In this document: positions 35,275 through 44,567 of the stretch, piece by piece
How positions within the stretch are numbered: the first letter of the stretch is position 1
Layout: each line of letters begins with the position of its first letter
Assembly: GCA_001899085.1 (NCBI GenBank)
Contig: MKVB01000001.1
Location: 635,117-697,141 of the forward strand
From: Devosia sp. 66-14
GTDB lineage: Bacteria > Pseudomonadota > Alphaproteobacteria > Rhizobiales > Devosiaceae
Length of the DNA: 62,025 nt
Reading direction: 5' to 3'
Notes under the pieces: generated by a model
What the model saw: only the letters and a program-made list of their open reading frames with translations
What the model was told of the DNA's origin: nothing
Database searches by the model: none
Position numbers and translations under genes: made by a program

Positions 35275-36019
35275 CCGGCCGGCCCTCCGGCGGGTCCTCA
35301 CCCTAGTCGCATTCCTGCTTGCGCTGATCCTGCCCGGCCTCGCCTTCGGCCAGGACATCTCGATCGATTTCGGCAACGACGCGACGATCACCGAGCGGGC
35401 GGTTCAGCTCGTCGGTCTGATCACCCTCTTGTCGCTGGCGCCCTCGATCCTCGTGATGGTGACGAGCTTCACCCGCATCGTCGTCGTGTTGTCGCTGCTG
35501 CGCACCGCCATCGGGCTGCAGACCGCGCCGCCCAACTCGGTGATGGTCAGCCTTGCGCTGTTCCTGACCTTGTTCGTCATGGCCCCGACGCTGCAGCAGA
35601 GCTACGATAACGGCATCGCGCCGCTGATCGCGGGCCAGATCCAGATCGAGGAAGCCTTCACCCGGGCTTCGGGTCCCGTCCACGACTTCATGGCGGCCAA
35701 CGTCCGCCCCGCCGACCTGCAGCTGTTCTTCGACATGTCGTCGACCCCGCCGCCTGCCGATCGCACCGCCATTCCGCTGCAGGTGCTGATCCCGGCCTTC
35801 ATCATCTCCGAACTGCGCCGCGCCTTCGAGATCGGCTTCCTCTTGTTCCTGCCCTTCGTCATCATCGACATGGTGGTGGCCTCGGTACTGATGTCGATGG
35901 GCATGATGATGCTGCCGCCGGTGGTGATCTCGCTGCCGTTCAAGCTGATCTTCTTCGTCCTGGTCGACGGCTGGCACCTGGTCGCCGGCTCGCTGATCCG
36001 CAGCTTCGTCAGTACCTAG
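35225..36019 (+). CDS. fliP: Flagellar biosynthetic protein FliP, TTG start
   Basis: 264 residues. Core of the FliPQR export gate. An N-terminal signal peptide (VLTLVAFLLALILPGLAFG) precedes the conserved APSILVMVTSFTRIVVVLSL, TAPPNSVMVSLALFLTLFVM and IPAFIISELRRAFEIGFLLF segments. No ATG lies ahead of the signal peptide; the best start is TTG 35225, 50 bp inside fliO, so expression is probably coupled to fliO translation. It converges with the large solenoid gene. Confidence 0.94.
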   Translation: MALNAISGTNPRRTRTSRPALRRVLTLVAFLLALILPGLAFGQDISIDFGNDATITERAVQLVGLITLLSLAPSILVMVTSFTRIVVVLSLLRTAIGLQTAPPNSVMVSLALFLTLFVMAPTLQQSYDNGIAPLIAGQIQIEEAFTRASGPVHDFMAANVRPADLQLFFDMSSTPPPADRTAIPLQVLIPAFIISELRRAFEIGFLLFLPFVIIDMVVASVLMSMGMMMLPPVVISLPFKLIFFVLVDGWHLVAGSLIRSFVST

Positions 36020-36063
36020 CCCCAGCACCAGCTCCTGAACTGCTGCAAAGCAGGCGCGGGACG

Positions 36064-39000
36064 CTAAGCCGCGCCGGGGGCTGCCGGCTTGCTTGGCACC
36101 ACGCTGCCGGCATCGCCGTAGAGCTCGCGATACGAAGCGAGGAAAGCATCGAGCGAATCCGCGCTCGCAACTTCGCGGGCCACCTTGCGGAACTCGAGCG
36201 ATTGCGGGGCGATGTCGCGCGTCACGTACTCGAACAGCGGCCACTCGGCCGAATTCGCCATCGGCTCGGAGAATTTCGAACGGATGCGCGACAGCCCGAG
36301 CGCATCGCCGGCGAGGACGAATCCGACGGCTGCCTTCACCACGCTCATCCGGGCCGGCTGCGACAGCTTGCCAGCACCGCCGGCCGGGGTGTTGAGCACT
36401 TCCAGCAGTTCCGACGCCATGGCGTAGTTCTTGGACTTCCAGTAGCCGTCGACGCGCAGGATATCGGCATCCTTGCCGTTGAGCTTGGAAATCAGGTCGA
36501 GCGCCAGTTCCTGCCGACCGGCATCGATCAGCGCCCTGGCCTCGAGCACGCGCCGCTGCCGTTCGAGCTGCGGCGGCAGGTCCGCCAGCCGGGTCCGGTT
36601 CAGCACGCGCAACGCCCCCTCGGGGTTGCGATCGGCGATGCGGATCAACGCCAGGTCGGCCGCCACCTGGGACTGCGCCACGCCGGTCAGGCGACTGTCG
36701 ATCTGGTACTCGAGCAGGTCGGCCGCCTGGGTCAGCAGATCGACCTTCACCAGCCGGCGCGCCAGGTTGCGGATCATCTCGTCGCCGCGCGTTCCCGGCG
36801 GCGTCAGCTGGCGGAAATCGTAGTAGAGCGCCAATGCGTCGAGGTCGCTCAGCGTGTCGGCCGCGCCGTTGAGATAGAGGTCCTCGAACGTCGTCTGCGC
36901 TTCGGCCAGCAGCGTGTCGGTGGATTCGCTCTCGGGGAAACTGGCCGCCGCCTGTTTCACCGCGTCGAATCCGTCCCGATAATCGTGGTTGGCGAAATAG
37001 AGCTCTGCCAGCAGCTTCTGCATGTCCGCTTCCAACGCCGTGCCGCGCCACATCAGCGCCTCGGCCGAGAGCGTATCGGTGGCCTTGGCGAGGTCGACCT
37101 TGCCTTGCTTGCGCAGCAGCAACAGCGTCCGATACACCGCCTCGGCTCGCGTCGGCCGCACGTCATAGGCAATCACCTGCCCATAGGTGTCGACCGCATC
37201 CTGGTCGCGCCCTTCCAGTTCGGCCGTGCGCCCCTGCATCAGCTGGAAATAGCTGACCTGCTCGGGGTCGAGCTTGGGGAAATCCACCTCGCCCAGCAGC
37301 CGCAACGCCAGCTGCGCATCGCTGGTCTCGACCGCCGCACGCAGCGCCGCGAACAGGAACCTGGTTCGAACCCAGGTCGGATAGGTCCCGATCACCCCTT
37401 CCGCCGCGACCGCGTCGAGCCGCGCACCGCGGAAGTCGCCGCTGTCGGTGCGTGCAATGGTCCGCCACATCAGCGCATCGCTTTCCTCGGGGAACGTGCC
37501 GCCGTTGAGCGTCTGCAGGGCATCCCGCCACCGGCCGGCCAGCGTATCAGCGATGGCGCGCACCAGCCGCGTCTTCTTGCGCAGATCTTCGTTCTTGAGT
37601 TCGGTATCGAGCACGCTGAGCACGCCGATGGCCTCGTATGAGAGGTCGTTGGCGACGTAAAGCTGCGCCAGGTCGAGCCGCGCCGCATCGCGCGCCTGCC
37701 CTTCCGCCGCGGCGGCGCGCGTCATCGTCTCTTCCTTGCGGGCGGTGAAGGTGGCCGGGTTATCCTCCCGCCACACCCCGAGGTCGAGATAGCTCTGCCG
37801 GAACTCCGGCGAGTTGCCGGCATCGAGCTTGCGCGACGTCTCCTGGGCGGAGAGGGTCAACCCGGAGGCCGCCGAAATGACCGCCACCTTCTCGTCGATC
37901 TCGACATCGAGCTCGTCATTGCGCGGCTTGATCACCAGGCCATGGGCCGAACGCAGCGCATCGAAATCGACGAATTGCAGGTTGCGCGTCAGCCCGCGTG
38001 CCGGCGGCATCATGGTAACGACCCGCAACGTGTCGCCGACCACCGGGTCGCGCAACACATGTACCTGCCCCGGCCGCTCGATATCGGCCGTCATCTCATA
38101 GCGGCCGTCCTCGTCGCGCTCGCGGTGGAGCGTCATCGGCTCGGTCGCCGTCAGCAGGGCGTCGCCCAGCGACAGCACCCACGCCCGGCCTTCCGAGCCC
38201 AGCGTCGCCAGCCGATCCGCCGACAGATCCATGCGAGCGACCTTGGTCTGGCCCGCCGCGACCATCTCGAAATTGCTGGCAATGCTCGCCAGCGCATCGG
38301 ACGGCGGCGGCGCGACGATCGCTTGCGGTGTGTCGAACACCATCCACACCGTGTCGCCGCGGCGGAACACCGCCGCCGGCGTATCGGCATCGAATGGGAA
38401 GGCGATGCGGACGGTCTTGCCGACAGTCGTCACCACCGGAGTCACGACGCCGCGCGTCGTCGGATAGAGCTCGGCGGCGTCGTCGCCGCCGGCTTCGAGG
38501 CCGAGCCGGGCCGCCAGGCGCTGCTCCTGCTCGGCAGCGGCGACTTCGAGGTCCAGACGGGCCTGCTTGGTCTTGGCCTCTGCCGCAAGCGCCGCCTTCA
38601 GCCCCTCCTCCGGCGCGATATCGACATCGACCACGAACTGCCGTGGCGACAATTCGTAGAAGCGCGGCACCACGCCCTCGGCGACGGTGAAATCGACCGC
38701 CGAGCCTGACGGGCTGACGGCGTTGCTCGCGCCCTTGAACTCCGGCGGCATGTCCGCCTTCAGTGCGTAGAGGTCAATCGGCACCGGCCAGTCGAAGCCG
38801 AGCGTCCCCTTGGTGCCTTTCAGCGTGAACTTCGCCTTGGCGTCGACGTTCCAGTCGAACTGGATGCGCAGGAAGGTCGGGTTGCGGCCGACGCGCAGGG
38901 TGGCCACCGGCTGCAGCAGCTTGGCCTCTTCTTCCTTGCGCTTCTGCTCTGCGATCCTCGCCAGCTTTTCGGAGCGATCGGCGAGTGCCTTGACCACTTC

Positions 39001-39441
39001 GGCCGGCAGCGCCGGCGGCAGGCCGACCCAGCTGGTCGGCAGCAGATCGATATAGAGCTTTTCGCCCGCATCCATGCGGTTGATGTTGAAGGTCGTCCTG
39101 AGCCCGATGCGGATGCCGCGCTGGTCGGGATCGACGCGGGCAATGGTCGCGTAGTCCGGCATGGCGAGCGAGATATCGGGCAACAGGATCGAGATCGGCT
39201 GCTCGAACTCGATGGCCAGCACGCCGTTATCGTACTTCACCTTGTACTTGGGCAGGTCCATGCGCTCGGGAAAGGCGATGACCAGGCGCCCGAAACCCTG
39301 TTCGGGCGTCGCAAAGATCTGGGCCTTGTCCTGAGCCAGCGCGAGGTTAGGCCACAGGCTGCAGGCGACGAGCAACGCCAACGCAACCAGGCGCCACGGG
39401 AACGCGAACGCCCCTCGCCGATATTCGCCCCGCAATGTCAT
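36064..39441 (-). CDS. Large secreted AMIN-like/TPR-like protein of the motility operon
   Basis: 1125 residues with a Sec signal peptide ending near residue 37 (ALAQ). Three beta-rich segments share one pattern, at about 48-82 (GFGRLVIAFPER), 187-222 (NPTFLRIQFDWNV) and 338-376 (GKTVRIAFPFDAD), each ending in a hydrophobic strand plus a proline; they recall AMIN-type domains. Charged coiled coils lie at about 150-176 and 285-312. From about 560 to 1100 the protein is alpha-helical with TPR-like repeats (LDLAQLYVANDLSYEAIGVL, ALRVLNRTRLADLPPQLERQ). It is the last gene after fliL-fliM-DUF6468-motE, so a periplasmic role in the flagellar motor is likely but unproven. Confidence 0.75.
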   Translation of the reverse strand: MTLRGEYRRGAFAFPWRLVALALLVACSLWPNLALAQDKAQIFATPEQGFGRLVIAFPERMDLPKYKVKYDNGVLAIEFEQPISILLPDISLAMPDYATIARVDPDQRGIRIGLRTTFNINRMDAGEKLYIDLLPTSWVGLPPALPAEVVKALADRSEKLARIAEQKRKEEEAKLLQPVATLRVGRNPTFLRIQFDWNVDAKAKFTLKGTKGTLGFDWPVPIDLYALKADMPPEFKGASNAVSPSGSAVDFTVAEGVVPRFYELSPRQFVVDVDIAPEEGLKAALAAEAKTKQARLDLEVAAAEQEQRLAARLGLEAGGDDAAELYPTTRGVVTPVVTTVGKTVRIAFPFDADTPAAVFRRGDTVWMVFDTPQAIVAPPPSDALASIASNFEMVAAGQTKVARMDLSADRLATLGSEGRAWVLSLGDALLTATEPMTLHRERDEDGRYEMTADIERPGQVHVLRDPVVGDTLRVVTMMPPARGLTRNLQFVDFDALRSAHGLVIKPRNDELDVEIDEKVAVISAASGLTLSAQETSRKLDAGNSPEFRQSYLDLGVWREDNPATFTARKEETMTRAAAAEGQARDAARLDLAQLYVANDLSYEAIGVLSVLDTELKNEDLRKKTRLVRAIADTLAGRWRDALQTLNGGTFPEESDALMWRTIARTDSGDFRGARLDAVAAEGVIGTYPTWVRTRFLFAALRAAVETSDAQLALRLLGEVDFPKLDPEQVSYFQLMQGRTAELEGRDQDAVDTYGQVIAYDVRPTRAEAVYRTLLLLRKQGKVDLAKATDTLSAEALMWRGTALEADMQKLLAELYFANHDYRDGFDAVKQAAASFPESESTDTLLAEAQTTFEDLYLNGAADTLSDLDALALYYDFRQLTPPGTRGDEMIRNLARRLVKVDLLTQAADLLEYQIDSRLTGVAQSQVAADLALIRIADRNPEGALRVLNRTRLADLPPQLERQRRVLEARALIDAGRQELALDLISKLNGKDADILRVDGYWKSKNYAMASELLEVLNTPAGGAGKLSQPARMSVVKAAVGFVLAGDALGLSRIRSKFSEPMANSAEWPLFEYVTRDIAPQSLEFRKVAREVASADSLDAFLASYRELYGDAGSVVPSKPAAPGAA

Positions 39442-39496
39442 GCCGGCTTCTGCCTGCCCTACACTCTTCTGGTGCAGCGAGCATAGGCAGCCAGGC

Positions 39497-39511
39497 TTAA
39501 CGGGGGCCTAA
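39497..39511. promoter_or_regulatory. Weak CtrA-like box upstream of the solenoid gene
   Basis: TTAA-N7-CTAA (one mismatch) followed by CC, 56 bp ahead of the 1125-residue gene in the 216-bp gap to motE. It would allow separate transcription of that gene. Confidence 0.3.
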
Positions 39512-39657
39512 CCGGCACCCAGGGAAACACTGCAGCCTTCTCAGGAAAAGCTCGTCCTCGGGAAGCCGGTTTCCGAATCGAACGCGCGCCCGATCAAGGG
39601 CTTGGGCATCTTATCGAAACGATGACATCCGTGAGCGAGCTTGGGTTTCGCGAGGCG

Positions 39658-40662
39658 CTACTGGCCGACGATCTGCGGCAGGCTGGCGAGGTCCTCGACC
39701 GGCGTGTCGAGCGCCGGCTCGACCTCTTCCGCGGCGAGACCCGAGGTCAGCGACTTGGCCTTGAGCGGGTCCATCCGCGCCAGGATCGGCGCCATCTTGC
39801 GCGGGTTCATGGCCTGCGCCACCCGCATCAGCACCGACATATCGAGCTGGTTGAAAATCGTCGCCGCTTCCTTGGGCTTCATCGTCTCGTACATTGCGAC
39901 GATCCCCGCGAACTGCTCCTTCTCGGCCGATTTCTTCTCGTCGACCAGCGCGTTGATCTTGGCTTCGACGGCCTTCAGCGTCGCGGTGCGTTCATCGAGC
40001 CGCTTCTCGGCGGCCTCGACCAGCGCCAGGCGCATCTCGAGTTCCTTCTCGCGCGCATCGAGCGCATCGCGGCGCTCGCTGAGCCGGCCGAGCAGCTCGA
40101 CCTCGCTGCCGCCATTGGCCTCCATCGGCACCAGCGCCCCGGCGCTGTTGACTTCCATCGGCAGCGCATCGCCATGCGCATTGACCGCCGGCGGAGGACA
40201 GTCGGACGCCGCCCCCGCTTCGGCCGGCGCCGCGCCATGGCCGGCCGCCGCTGCGGCAGGGGTCGGCGCGCAGGCCGTCGGCGCGGGTTCTGCGGCATGG
40301 TCGGCCGCGGGCTCGGTTGCATGCTCGGTCGCCGCCGCGGTGCCGGTCTCAGCCGCCGGCGCTTCGGCGCCATGGCCGCCGGCCGCCGCTTCCGGGCCGA
40401 GCGGCAGCACTGGCGCCTGGTCGGCCAGCGTCGGGCTGGTATCAGCCATGGTCGTATCGGGCGGCAATGCCATGGTCGGATCGGCCGTCGCCGTGCCATC
40501 CGCCGCCGCCGGCGCCGCTGAACCGCCGCCGCCACCCGCCGCCACCGCGCTGCCCGCGCCGGTCAGCACATAGCCACCAGTCGTCACCAGCCCGATGCCC
40601 TTGAAGAGCAGGAGCGCGGTGGCGGCGGCTATGACGACCGGAAGCAGGCGGGGCGTTTTCAT
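39658..40662 (-). CDS. MotE-family protein (MgtE N-terminal-like domain)
   Basis: 334 residues. An N-terminal transmembrane or signal helix (LLPVVIAAATALLLFKGIGL) is followed by a long Ala/Pro/Glu-rich low-complexity stretch (about 40-170), a coiled coil (about 190-245) and a C-terminal MgtE_N/MotE-type domain (VAMYETMKPKEAATIFNQLD; RKMAPILARMDPLKAKSL). In Sinorhizobium meliloti MotE is the periplasmic chaperone of the motor protein MotC. Its ATG overlaps the stop of the preceding gene. No motC is in the window. Confidence 0.8.
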   Translation of the reverse strand: MKTPRLLPVVIAAATALLLFKGIGLVTTGGYVLTGAGSAVAAGGGGGSAAPAAADGTATADPTMALPPDTTMADTSPTLADQAPVLPLGPEAAAGGHGAEAPAAETGTAAATEHATEPAADHAAEPAPTACAPTPAAAAAGHGAAPAEAGAASDCPPPAVNAHGDALPMEVNSAGALVPMEANGGSEVELLGRLSERRDALDAREKELEMRLALVEAAEKRLDERTATLKAVEAKINALVDEKKSAEKEQFAGIVAMYETMKPKEAATIFNQLDMSVLMRVAQAMNPRKMAPILARMDPLKAKSLTSGLAAEEVEPALDTPVEDLASLPQIVGQ

Positions 40663-41093
40663 CAGGCAGCGTTGCCGCGGATACGCGGGCGCATCGACAG
40701 CTGCTGCAGCGCCGACTGCACCTTGTTGGGCTCATCCAGCCGATCGTCGAACGGCTGCGTGCCGCGCGCCGCGCTGGTGATACGGGCCAGCCGGTCCATG
40801 ATCTGCTGGCCGGCATTGACGTGATTGGCCAGCTCGACCCCGAACCGCTCGGCCTCGCCCAGCCGGGTCTCGAGCACCGTCTCGGCTTCCTGCGCGGTGT
40901 GCTTCAGCTCCTGGATCGCCGCATTGGCGAGGCCGGTGGCCTGCACCAGGTCGGCGACCATCTGCTTGAGCTCGCCGCGATCGGAGTGCAGCCGCTTCAG
41001 GCGCTGGTTGAGGATCACGCAGTAGCCGATTGTCGTAGCGAGCAATATCGCGACCAGCGTTTCGATCACGATCCCCAGCGGCAAACCGAACAT
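40662..41093 (-). CDS. DUF6468-like membrane-anchored coiled-coil protein of the fliM operon
   Basis: 143 residues. A short N-terminal membrane helix (VIETLVAILLATTIGYCVIL) is followed by basic NQRLKRLHSDRGELKQMVAD and a long heptad-rich coiled coil. I recall DUF6468 as the name of this family, which sits between fliM and motE in many alphaproteobacteria. It overlaps both neighbours by one base or so, so it is tightly coupled to fliM. Function unknown; a motor-associated accessory factor is plausible. Confidence 0.72.
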   Translation of the reverse strand: MFGLPLGIVIETLVAILLATTIGYCVILNQRLKRLHSDRGELKQMVADLVQATGLANAAIQELKHTAQEAETVLETRLGEAERFGVELANHVNAGQQIMDRLARITSAARGTQPFDDRLDEPNKVQSALQQLSMRPRIRGNAA

Positions 41094-42253
41094 CAGCGGC
41101 CCTCCTGTTTGTTTTCGTCGATGGCTTCGAAGGCCGCCATCGTTACCTTCGGCGGATTGAGCGGGCGGGAGACCCGCACCGATACGTGGTTGCCGATATG
41201 CCCCATGATGGCTTCGGTCAGGTCGACGTCGCCGCAGCGCAGCCCGATCGGGTCACTCGGCGTACGGTCGAACATCACGGTGTCGCCCGGCTGCATCGAC
41301 AATACCCGGCTCAGCGGCAGGTCCATCTCGTGCAGGATCGCGTCGACCTCGATATCGGCGGCGAAGATTTCGGTGGCGAGGTGGCCTTCCCAGATCGGGT
41401 CGCGGCCGAACTTCTCGCCCATATACATCTGCAGCAGCTGCTCGCGGATCGGCTCGATCGTCGCGTAGGGCAGCAGGATTTCGATCTTGCCGCCGCGATC
41501 GTCCATCTCGATCCGGAGTTCGATCAGGATAGCGGCGTTGGCCGGACGCGAGATTGCCGCGAAGCGCGGATTGGTCTCCAGCCGCTCGATGCGGAAATTG
41601 ACCTCCGTCACCGGCTCGAAGGCCCGGTGCGTGTCCTCGAGGATCACCTCGATCATCCGGCGCGCCAGCGCCATCTCGATGGTGGTGTAGGGGCGGCCTT
41701 CGACCCGGATCTGCCCGCCGACGCGGCGCCCGCCCAAGAGCACATCGATCATCGAATAGATCAGCGAGGAGTCGACGGTCAGCAGCCCGTAATTCTCCCA
41801 CTCCTCGGCCTTGATCACCGACAAGATGGCCGGCAATGGGATCGAATTGAGGTAGTCGCCGAAGCGCACCGACGAGATCGAGTCGAGCGCCACTTCGACA
41901 TTGTCGGAAGTGAAATTGCGCAGCGACGTCGTCGCCAGCCGCACCAGCCGGTCGAAGACGATCTCCAGCATCGGCAGGCGCTCGTAGGAGACCAGCGCCG
42001 AGTTGATCAGCGCCTGCACCCCGGTGAGTTCGGCCCCGCCGCCCGCATTGGGATCAAAGCCGAGCAGGCTGTCGATCTCGTCCTGGTTGAGCACCCGGTC
42101 GGCGGCGCCGGCTTCGGCGCTGTCGGCCTCGAGCATGGCCGCCCACTCGGCGCCCATTTCATCTTCGCCGCCGGTCGCTGCGGCAGGCGCGCCCGCGGCC
42201 CCTTCGAGGCCCCACTCGTCGCTGAGTTTGTCCTGGTCGCCGGGTCCAGCCAT
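41093..42253 (-). CDS. fliM: Flagellar motor switch protein FliM
   Basis: 386 residues. C-ring switch protein that binds phosphorylated CheY. The CheY-binding motif LNQDEIDSLLGF is at about 55-66 instead of at the extreme N-terminus: an extra acidic, alanine-rich segment of about 50 residues precedes it. The middle domain (SSVRFGDYLNSIPLPAILSV, the GG pair in DVLLGGRR) and the C-terminal surface-presentation domain are complete. ATG 42253 overlaps the fliL stop (TGATG). Confidence 0.94.
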   Translation of the reverse strand: MAGPGDQDKLSDEWGLEGAAGAPAAATGGEDEMGAEWAAMLEADSAEAGAADRVLNQDEIDSLLGFDPNAGGGAELTGVQALINSALVSYERLPMLEIVFDRLVRLATTSLRNFTSDNVEVALDSISSVRFGDYLNSIPLPAILSVIKAEEWENYGLLTVDSSLIYSMIDVLLGGRRVGGQIRVEGRPYTTIEMALARRMIEVILEDTHRAFEPVTEVNFRIERLETNPRFAAISRPANAAILIELRIEMDDRGGKIEILLPYATIEPIREQLLQMYMGEKFGRDPIWEGHLATEIFAADIEVDAILHEMDLPLSRVLSMQPGDTVMFDRTPSDPIGLRCGDVDLTEAIMGHIGNHVSVRVSRPLNPPKVTMAAFEAIDENKQEGR

Positions 42254-42738
42254 CACTGCACCAGGATTTCCTTGAACAGGATGGAATCGACCTGCGCCGG
42301 GAAGATTGCGATGTTGACCCGGCGGCGCAGCTCTTCCTTCAGCCGGTAGATCCCGGCCGAGCCCTCGAGATCGCTCTTGCGCAGCTCGCGCAGGTACACC
42401 TGGAAGGCGTCGACCACCTTGGCCATGCGCGGCTGGATCTCGGTCATCACCTCTTCGTTGGCGACTTCGAGCGCCACCGTCAGCTTCATGAACTGCTCGC
42501 GCTCGCCTTCGCCGCGCAGGTTCACCGTCATGGTCGGCAGGTTGAAGATGAAGGTCTGGGGTACGGCAGCCAGGTGCGCTTCGTCCGTCTTGGGCGCCGA
42601 GAACAACAGAAAGTAGGCCGCCGCGCCGCCGCCGAGCAGCACCACGGCTGCCGCGATCATGGCGATCAGCATGATGGGCAGCTTCTTCTTCTCGGGCGCG
42701 GCGACTTCGCCACCCTCGATATCGGCTTCAGCCGTCAT
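42253..42738 (-). CDS. fliL: Flagellar basal body-associated protein FliL
   Basis: 161 residues. Single-pass inner-membrane protein that supports stator function. Basic EKKKLPIMLIAMIAAAVVLL forms the membrane anchor at about 17-47; the periplasmic domain has TMTVNLRGEGEREQFMKLTV and ends FPAQVDSILFKEILVQ, both typical of FliL. First gene of the minus-strand fliL-fliM-DUF6468-motE-solenoid unit. Confidence 0.93.
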   Translation of the reverse strand: MTAEADIEGGEVAAPEKKKLPIMLIAMIAAAVVLLGGGAAAYFLLFSAPKTDEAHLAAVPQTFIFNLPTMTVNLRGEGEREQFMKLTVALEVANEEVMTEIQPRMAKVVDAFQVYLRELRKSDLEGSAGIYRLKEELRRRVNIAIFPAQVDSILFKEILVQ

Positions 42739-42797
42739 GCCCCAAACCCCTGCCCCACCGGACGATTCCGGTCAGGATCGAGCTAAGCGCCCGAGGG

Positions 42798-42812
42798 TTA
42801 ACGATTGGTTAC
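42798..42812. promoter_or_regulatory. CtrA-like box between fliL and flgF
   Basis: TTAA-N7-TTAC (spacer CGATTGG), one mismatch from the CtrA consensus, 60 bp from the fliL start in the 277-bp divergent gap to flgF. It could serve both units. Confidence 0.55.
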
Positions 42813-43015
42813 GAACTGCACCAACCCGGCACAAATTGCCGGGCAGTTTTTGCCACACGCCATGCCGAGCGGCAGTGACTGCCGGGCCAGCACCCACATC
42901 AAGTCATTGATTTTGTTCGACATCACGACTTGGCATGGTTGCTGCAGTGTTAATGGCGAGCCTGACGGCCTGGGGAGGTCGGACGGTTCGGGGACGTAAC
43001 GGGGACTTCGGCGCC

Positions 43016-43753
43016 ATGGAAAATGCGCAGCTCATCGGATTGTCGCGGCAGATCGCCTTGCAGCGGCAGATGGACGTGGTGGCGAACAATATCGCCAACA
43101 TCAACACCACCGGTTTCAAATCCGAACAGTTGCTGTTCGAGGAGTACCTGATGCCGGTCGCCCGGGATCGCGACTTCCCGGCGCTCGACCAGCCCCTCAG
43201 CTACACCGACGACTGGACCACCATCCACGACATGGCCGGCGGCGCACTGGTCCAGACCGACAACCCGCTGGATGTGGCGCTGCAGGGCGACGGCTTCCTG
43301 ACCGTGCAGACCGCCGCTGGCGAGCGCTACACCAAGTCCGGATCGCTGGCGATCGACGCCACCGGCACGCTGGTCGACCTCAGCGGCAACCCGGTGCTCG
43401 GCACTGGCGGTCCGATCCAGTTCGCGGCCGGCGAAACCGACATCACCATCGGCGAAGACGGCACGATCTCGTCGAGCGCCGGGCAGAAGGGTCGCCTCGC
43501 GATCGTCGAGTTCGCCGATCCGCAGGCCGTCCAGCGCCAGGGCTACAACCTGTGGTCCGGCGGCAATCCGGTGGCGGCCACCGCCACCCGGGTGCTGCAG
43601 GGCACGCTCGAGAAATCCAACGTCAACGGCGTCGGCGAGATGACCGAGATGATCCGCGTGCAGCGCGCCTATGAGAGCATCGCCTCGCTGATCTCCAAGC
43701 AGGACGACCAGCGCCGCACCGCGATCCAGAAACTCGGCAACCTCAACGGCTGA
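43016..43753 (+). CDS. flgF: Flagellar proximal rod protein FlgF
   Basis: 245 residues. Rod protein with the N-terminal axial motif LSRQIALQRQMDVVANNIAN plus INTTGFK, and the C-terminal coil MTEMIRVQRAYESIASLISK. ATG 43016 was chosen; upstream in-frame codons are not conserved. First gene of flgF-flgG-flgA-flgH, with a CtrA-like box about 200 bp upstream. Confidence 0.94.
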   Translation: MENAQLIGLSRQIALQRQMDVVANNIANINTTGFKSEQLLFEEYLMPVARDRDFPALDQPLSYTDDWTTIHDMAGGALVQTDNPLDVALQGDGFLTVQTAAGERYTKSGSLAIDATGTLVDLSGNPVLGTGGPIQFAAGETDITIGEDGTISSSAGQKGRLAIVEFADPQAVQRQGYNLWSGGNPVAATATRVLQGTLEKSNVNGVGEMTEMIRVQRAYESIASLISKQDDQRRTAIQKLGNLNG

Positions 43754-43767
43754 TCGGAGCACACAAG

Positions 43768-44553
43768 ATGAAAGCCCTCTACATCGCTTCGACCGGCATG
43801 GCCGCCCAGGAACGCAACGTCGAAGTCATTTCCAACAACATCGCGAACATGCGCACCACCGGCTACAAGCGGGCGCGTGCCGAGTTCCAGGACCTGCTTT
43901 ACCAGGTGCAGCGCCAGGCCGGCAGCACCACTTCCGAGACCGGCACCATGGCCCCGGTCGGCGTCGAGGTCGGCTCAGGTGTGCGCACCGCCGCAACGCC
44001 GCGTGTGATGAGCCAGGGCACCGTCGCCCCCACCGAAAAGGAACTCGACGTCGCCATCCGCGGTGAAGGCTTCTTCGTGGTGCAGATGCCGGATGGTCGC
44101 ACCGGCTACACCCGCGACGGCTCGTTCGAGCGCAGTGCCGAAGGCCAGCTGGTCAATGTCGACGGCTACGAGATCCAGCCCGGCATCACCATTCCCGGCA
44201 ACGCCAACTCGGTGTCGATCAGCCCGGACGGCACCGTCGAGGTGTTCCTCGACAACGACACCACCCCGACCACCGTCGGCCAGTTGCAGCTGGCGCGCTT
44301 CGTCAACAAGGCGGGCCTCGCCTCGGCCGGCAACAACCTGTTCCTCGAGACCGCGTCGAGCGGCCCGGCCCAGGTCGGCACGCCCAACCAGAACGGCATG
44401 GGCGACCTGCTGCAGGAGTATCTCGAAAGCTCCAACGTCAACTCCGTCACTGAAATCGCCGACCTGATCGCCGCTCAGCGCGCCTACGAGATGAACGCCC
44501 GCGTCATCTCCGGGGCCGACGAGATGATGCAGTCGGCCAGTCAGTTGCGCTGA
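43768..44553 (+). CDS. flgG: Flagellar distal rod protein FlgG
   Basis: 261 residues, the normal FlgG size. The N-terminus MKALYIASTGMAAQERNVEV plus ISNNIANMRTTGYKRARAEF and the C-terminus ESSNVNSVTEIADLIAAQRA plus YEMNARVISGADEM are diagnostic. It lies 14 bp after flgF. Confidence 0.96.
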   Translation: MKALYIASTGMAAQERNVEVISNNIANMRTTGYKRARAEFQDLLYQVQRQAGSTTSETGTMAPVGVEVGSGVRTAATPRVMSQGTVAPTEKELDVAIRGEGFFVVQMPDGRTGYTRDGSFERSAEGQLVNVDGYEIQPGITIPGNANSVSISPDGTVEVFLDNDTTPTTVGQLQLARFVNKAGLASAGNNLFLETASSGPAQVGTPNQNGMGDLLQEYLESSNVNSVTEIADLIAAQRAYEMNARVISGADEMMQSASQLR

Positions 44554-44567
44554 TCGGGAGACCATAG

